Assembly: GCA_009731375.1 (NCBI GenBank)
Contig: BJOX01000066.1
Span: 497,340 to 520,518, forward strand
Direction: 5' to 3'
Length of the DNA: 23,179 nt
Source of the DNA: Paulinella micropora
Taxonomy: Eukaryota; Cercozoa; Imbricatea; Euglyphida
This document shows, in pieces, positions 18,854-23,179 of the stretch. The stretch's first letter is position 1. Every line of letters starts with the position of its first letter. Made by a program: the position numbers and the translations under genes. Under the pieces are notes generated by a model that searched no databases, was not told the origin of the DNA, and saw only the letters and a list, made by a program, of their open reading frames with translations.

Positions 18854-21800
18854 TCATATCTTTCGTTGACTTTCAATGGTTCATCATATTCGTCATCCCA
18901 TCTATATATCATACTCTTAGTTAATCTTCCCCTTACTAATATGTCACTCTCGTTAATGTGGATGGGGTGTTTGAGTATTACTAACTGTCCGTTTTGGTGG
19001 ATGACTGATCTGTTGTGTCTGTGGTCCATCTGTCCTGTAGAGACTATGCTAACTGGTAAGGTAGTGTCGAGTAACATCTTCTTTTCTACTGCTCTAGGCC
19101 TTCCTTTCCCATCTATCACAGTCAGCCTAGCTCTTCCTGACTTACTCAACTCCCTTTCTCCATTACCTGTCAGTAGTTCTACCGGGTCTATCTCATCGAC
19201 ATCCGTCAATCTGTCTTCTCTGCATGATATGTCTGTGCTTGCTCCACTATCCTGTACTGTCATGTCTCTCTTTTTCATCACTCTTTTTCTCACATGTATC
19301 AGTACATGCTCTGTCTCTCCTTCTGTCTCTGTCTCTGTTTCTAGTTCACCCTCAGAGACTCCTCTACCCTCACCTTGTCCCTCTTCTGTGAGTTGTGGAG
19401 GTGTAGTGATGGGACTCTGTCTGACTGCTCTCTCCAAGTACACTCCTTCTATTGCTCTTACTATGTCAGTCAAAAAGTCATCTCTCTCTAGCTCGCCACT
19501 CACGACACGCATCACTTCTCCATTCATTCCCCTCACGCACTCATTCATCAACGTTTTAGCTATTTCATTTATATCTTTGAAGGTTATGACGGGAGGGTTG
19601 ATGGGTTGCGTGTTTGTTGTCTGTGTTGGTGGGAGTGCTGTGATTGGTCTAGAACTAGAGATTTGGAGTTGTTGTGAGGTGGGACCTATTTGGTTGCCAA
19701 ACTTGTTGACAGAAGTGGGCCCAAGTCGTTGCTCTCCCTCATCCACTCCACTCTCTTCTCTCCCTTCTCTGCTCTGGCCGGTCCGCTGACTAGAAAATGG
19801 ATTATGTTTGCGTGGTTGTTGCGGAATATTTTGCGAGACTTGTGGACTTGTGGAAATTTTGGTGTCACGTAAAGTTTCAAATTCCCCGAAAACGAGTCTT
19901 TGCGTAATTTTATGAGACTTTTCCAATGCCGCAGCTTTAAGACCTCGTTCGTCTGGGTAGTAAGGAGATTTGGGGGGACGCAACACGGGACTTACCGACA
20001 AATCCAACTCCGGATAATCTGGGTCTTGTGTGGCGTGATATCCGCAGTACCTCGCATAAGATAATCGTTTCGCGTGATTTGCGTATATTCCTTTTCCTTT
20101 TGATTTTTCAACGGAAACATTACACGGTTTTTTGCGTCTGTTTATTCCGGCACATTTTGTGTCAGGCGTGACTCCGTAAGAACTCTCAAGCCTCAAAGGA
20201 GTTTCGTTAGGGTTAGGGGTGACTGGGGAACATCGTGGGGTGGCGGATACTAACCGCTCTTCCTTGCCTTCTCCCCGTAGTGAGGAGGGACCTCGTAGGG
20301 TGGCCGATACTAACCGCACTTCCCGTCCTTCTCCACTCTCACTATGTCTATTCCCTACCCTAGGTGTAGTCTTTGTATCGTTCAAAAGGGCTTGGGGACT
20401 TGTAGATTTGTGATGAGGTGAGCTTGGTTGCTCGTCATCTCTTTCTCTTTCTTCCTCATCATCATCGCTCTTATCATAAGTGTTCCCCATATGGATTAAA
20501 GCAACGTTTGTATCAGAGTCACTTTGTTCGTCTTCGTTTTTGTCGTTGCCGGTTGTTATCAAAGTGAGTGCTTTCTTTTTCTTATGAAAGGGTTTCTTTT
20601 TGTTTTTGTAATTGTTCTTTTGTTCGTTCTTTTCTTGTTCCGTGCCTTTGTCTTCCGTTTGATTCCGTTTTAATTTTCCTTCTTTGCGGAACTTTTCCGA
20701 AATCACCGGACAATATCTCATGGTATGGCCTTTGGCATCACATCCGAAACACGTGACTTTGAGCGTCCAGTTTGGAGCTGTCTTTGGTCCCGGTTTATTG
20801 TCTCCCCTTTTCCCTTTATTATCCATCAGGAGATTGGTCTCTTGCCGCTGCTTGCCATCCCGAGATTTCTTGTTGTTGTCTTTGCGAATTTGAGTTTTTC
20901 TCTCACGGAAATTGTTACGTCTTTCTTTTTCTTCCCACATTAACCATCTTTCCCTAGATGCTTCGCATAGTTCCGAGAAATTTGGTCTTAGTCTGGCCGG
21001 GAGATCATAGTGGTCCACCTGAAATTTATCCCCGAAAGCTGGATGGTAGCGCAATTTCTTAAATAGCTTTCTCTTTGCTTCCTCATCGGAAAATGGCGCC
21101 CCACGTAAACTTTCAAGCTGGATTTTCTTTGCGAGAAATTCATTTAGCCAGTCTACATACCTCTGACCTGCCCTTGGTCTCGTTCTCTCAAACTCTTCCT
21201 CTAACATGTACCTACCTGCTCCGGAAATGCCTCCCCATTGATCTCTTACTACTATCAACTCTTCAATGGGTCCTTTCGTCTTCTGTGTTCGCAGGAAATT
21301 AGATACATTGTCTTTGGAAAAAGCCACAGACAGACATAACTGCAAAGTTTTCATCCTTTCATAATATTTCTTCTCTTTGCGGATAGCTGTCTTTCTTCTT
21401 GTGTGTTGTTTCATACTTTGTCTTTTCTTTTTCCTTGCTTCTTTCTCTTTCCACTCTCTCTTTTGTTCTGCTGTCATTTTATCCCAACCTTCTGGCTGTT
21501 TGATATCTTCTTTCTTTGTCTGGGGTCTCTGTCTCAGGCTTCCTCTCTGAGAGGTGTCTGACTCTTCATCTTCCTCACTATCACTTATGGGCGTGTCGGG
21601 CTCTTCTAAGTCTTCTGTCGTCTTAGCCCTTGCTTCGTCGTAAGGAAAATCCCTTTTGGCTTTAGCTGGGTCGGCTAATNNNNNNNNNNACATATGAGCT
21701 GGGTCGGCTAATGCCACAGATACCATCATGAGTCTCTGCCACGCCGGCGTGGACAGATATCCCCTGCATGTGCTTCTGAAACTTGCTTGACCAAGGCCAA

Positions 21801-21880
21801 AAGCTTTGGTCGTTGCCCTCGAATATGGGCACTTGACTCAATACGTGCTTTGGCACGCTTGCCTCCTTGACAAGGCTCAT
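18832..21880 (-). CDS. gag: Copia Gag-protease polyprotein, frameshifted near its start
   Basis: Forms the particle that packages element RNA, and processes the polyprotein. An ATG at 21880 starts Met-Ser-Leu-Val-Lys-Glu and a Gag-like Phe-Glu-Gly-Asn-Asp-Gln-Ser-Phe-Trp. At a GGGG run (21761-21764) the Gag-like reading moves by one base into the long frame ending at 18832. Numbered from 21729 in that frame: a Lys/Glu-rich helical segment near 70-130, the zinc knuckle C-x2-C-x4-H-x4-C near 325-338, a basic then acidic linker, a second Cys/His domain near 524-565, a Pro/Ser-rich stretch, and protease Asp-Ser-Gly-Ala-Ser near 828. A 10-N gap at 21680-21689 interrupts it. It is unusually long for a Copia Gag. 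Confidence 0.88.
21680..21689. other. Assembly gap with duplicated edges
   Basis: GCTGGGTCGGCTAAT occurs on both sides of the N run (21665-21679 and 21698-21712). Either a tandem repeat lies here or the contig ends overlap and the gap is artificial. Confidence 0.9.
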
Positions 21881-21883
21881 AAC
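21871..21883 (-). promoter_or_regulatory. Copia primer-binding site, half-tRNA type
   Basis: Directly after the LTR end the minus strand reads GTTATGAGCCTTG. Its complement CAAGGCTCATAAC contains CTCATAA, a perfect 7-base Met anticodon loop (positions 32-38), plus C39. Drosophila copia is primed by a tRNA-iMet fragment ending at base 39. The gag ATG lies inside this site. Confidence 0.6.
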
Positions 21884-22230
21884 CAAAGTAATCTATCACT
21901 CTGACTCAAACGCAGAGTTTAGGGAAGCTACCCCGCTAAGGGTAAAGAATAACCGAAGAAAAGACTTTTAATGACTTTGGGTCACACAAATTTATGATGT
22001 TATGACCTTTACAGAATGGTAATACTCATTTGATTCTAGGCATTCCAGACCGTACTATGATTCGCGAATACTCTGTACAACTCTAGAAAGTGTCCGAGTC
22101 CTTGTCAGTAATAAAGGTATTAATAACTGTCCGGCCTATGACTCGTGACCCGGCTGCCTATGACTAAGACTATCCAAATTACAGGTAAATTGTCTAGGTG
22201 GAGTAACGGGTATTAGTAGTACATTACAAC
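21884..22230 (-). repeat. Copia 5' LTR (347 bp)
   Basis: The longer LTR copy. Relative to the 3' copy it carries additional bases near 21901, 22051, 22075, 22096 and 22142. It contains AGTCATAGGC twice on the minus strand, separated by 12 bases. It is expected to hold the element's promoter, but no convincing TATA box stands out. Confidence 0.92.
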
Positions 22231-22236
22231 GCGGCT
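22231..22236. repeat. Copia target-site duplication, right copy
   Basis: GCGGCT directly outside the 5' LTR matches 14580-14585. Confidence 0.75.
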
Positions 22237-22660
22237 ATGCGGCGGATGAGTTTCCTTAAATAAATGCATATCAAATTGTTCAGGACTCGACTTAAACTTC
22301 AATATTGTCGCCCCGTTGATGATGCGGGGACGGCAACATCATGAGTCCCGATAAGATGTTATTAATACCTCCGTACCTTCACGTATTATATCTGCGGCGA
22401 TAGAGCATCATACGATCTTGAAATATTAATATCCAGCCGCTGAAGCTTATTTCAGTAGTAATATTTACGATGAGAAATCACTAAATGATTTTATTCAGTT
22501 TGAACAACACTGACACAAACAAATGTGGCAATGATCCACACTTGAAATGTGGTGCTCGCCAGGTTAATAAATTTCAAAATCTGACAGTACTGCACCGGTA
22601 TTGATAAAGCTTGAACATGCCCCAGTGCAGTTTGAATAATATTAAATATTGATAAATTAT
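22237..22660. other. Flanking DNA, no gene supported
   Basis: About 420 bases of mixed, A/T-leaning sequence right of the Copia insertion. Small hairpins are possible near 22309-22345 (CCCCG/CGGGG and ATGATG/CATCAT). No coding frame of note. Confidence 0.5.
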
Positions 22661-22680
22661 TATTAATATATAGTACTATA

Positions 22681-22714
<34 letters not shown>

Positions 22715-22742
22715 TACTATTAATAATAATAAATTGATAATA

Positions 22743-22814
<72 letters not shown>

Positions 22815-22815
22815 G
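22661..22815. repeat. (TAA)n microsatellite
   Basis: About 130-150 bases of TAA/ATA units with a few G and C interruptions; the only long A/T-only array in the window. Confidence 0.95.
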
Positions 22816-23099
22816 CGCAGTCGATTTTTATTTCACATCCGAAATTGATTTTTCAACTGCATTGTATGTGCCGAGGTGAGAAGCCTGTCCACAGCGCTTG
22901 CTGAATGGTCCTGTGTTGGCTGAAGTGCACACAAGCGACAGACAGTTCTGCCTTGCTAGGTACATCAGGCTTCTTCTCGCCGGGTCGTTGAGGGCTGGTT
23001 CGCGCTTTACAGCGGCTGGGGCTGCGCAACAACAACAACCATACTCATTTTGAAGACTTGCAAGCGATGAAATAATCCAATTTCTCCTCCTTTTTCTTA

Positions 23100-23100
<1 letters not shown>
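22816..23100. other. Single-copy segment, no gene supported
   Basis: About 285 bases. The only frame over 60 codons is antisense with no domain. It includes a short CAA repeat near 23028. Confidence 0.5.

Positions 23101-23179
<79 letters not shown>
23101..23179. repeat. Poly-C run reaching the window end
   Basis: At least 78 consecutive C residues continue to the last base. Real length is unknown; such long homopolymers are rare and may be inflated by assembly. Confidence 0.95.

Larger units (their letters stand above)
14586..22230 (-). mobile_element. Near full-length Ty1/Copia retrotransposon
   Basis: About 7.6 kb on the minus strand, bounded by a 6-bp target duplication. Order is 5' LTR, primer site, gag, protease, integrase, reverse transcriptase, RNase H, polypurine tract, 3' LTR; integrase before RT identifies the Copia superfamily. 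Gag-protease alone is about 1,000 codons, much longer than in typical Copia elements. Catalytic motifs of protease, integrase, RT and RNase H are present. Defects or recoding sites: a one-base frame change in the N-terminal gag, a 10-N gap in gag, and a -1 frame step between protease and integrase. The LTR pair differs mainly by indels. Confidence 0.95.

Noticed and set aside
18782-19789. 335-codon plus-strand frame
   Set aside because: Lies antisense to gag-protease, is Ser/Leu-rich and lacks any domain; a shadow frame.
22309-22345. Hairpins CCCCG/CGGGG and ATGATG/CATCAT
   Set aside because: Short, mutually exclusive stems; not distinguishable from chance.

Overview
The window is eukaryotic draft-assembly sequence: ten runs of N, no operon structure, long simple-sequence tracts and two LTR retrotransposons. 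The organism cannot be named from the sequence. Giant microsatellites, mixed base composition and divergent Copia and Gypsy elements would fit a repeat-rich protist (a chromerid or other alveolate is my guess) or a repeat-rich invertebrate. No complete cellular gene is visible.

Positions 1-7228 are a microsatellite belt whose plus strand is almost all pyrimidine: (CT)n with recurring cassettes to about 3312, then CA, TCAC, ATTC, TTG, TTC, TCC, CTA, CTG and T tracts. Short non-repetitive islands lie between them. Several have splice-like edges and Cys-rich frames, so an expressed gene with microsatellite introns is possible but unproven. Positions 7229-10596 are mostly featureless single-copy DNA with some inverted repeats and one possible short first coding exon near 9903.

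Positions 10589-13789 hold a crippled Ty3/Gypsy element on the minus strand: two nearly identical LTRs of about 215 bp, a primer-binding site, a polypurine tract, the end of RNase H and most of an integrase. Gag, protease, reverse transcriptase and the N-terminal third of integrase are deleted. Positions 13778-14585 are unassigned DNA with one very strong hairpin.

Positions 14580-22236 hold a nearly full-length Ty1/Copia element on the minus strand, bounded by a perfect 6-bp target duplication (GCGGCT). In reading order it has a 5' LTR, a primer site resembling the anticodon arm of a Met tRNA (half-tRNA priming as in Drosophila copia), a large gag-protease frame with a CCHC knuckle and an extra zinc-binding-like domain, then a -1-shifted integrase-RT-RNase H frame, polypurine tract and 3' LTR. 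All catalytic residues I looked for are present. A gag frameshift and a second frame change at the gag/pol boundary mean it is either recently damaged or uses recoding.

The strongest observation is that the two Copia LTRs differ by at least five 5-10 bp indels, four of them between 2-4 bp direct repeats, but by only about one clear substitution. I see no convincing new defence or regulatory system. The end of the window is flanking DNA, a (TAA)n tract and a terminal poly-C run.
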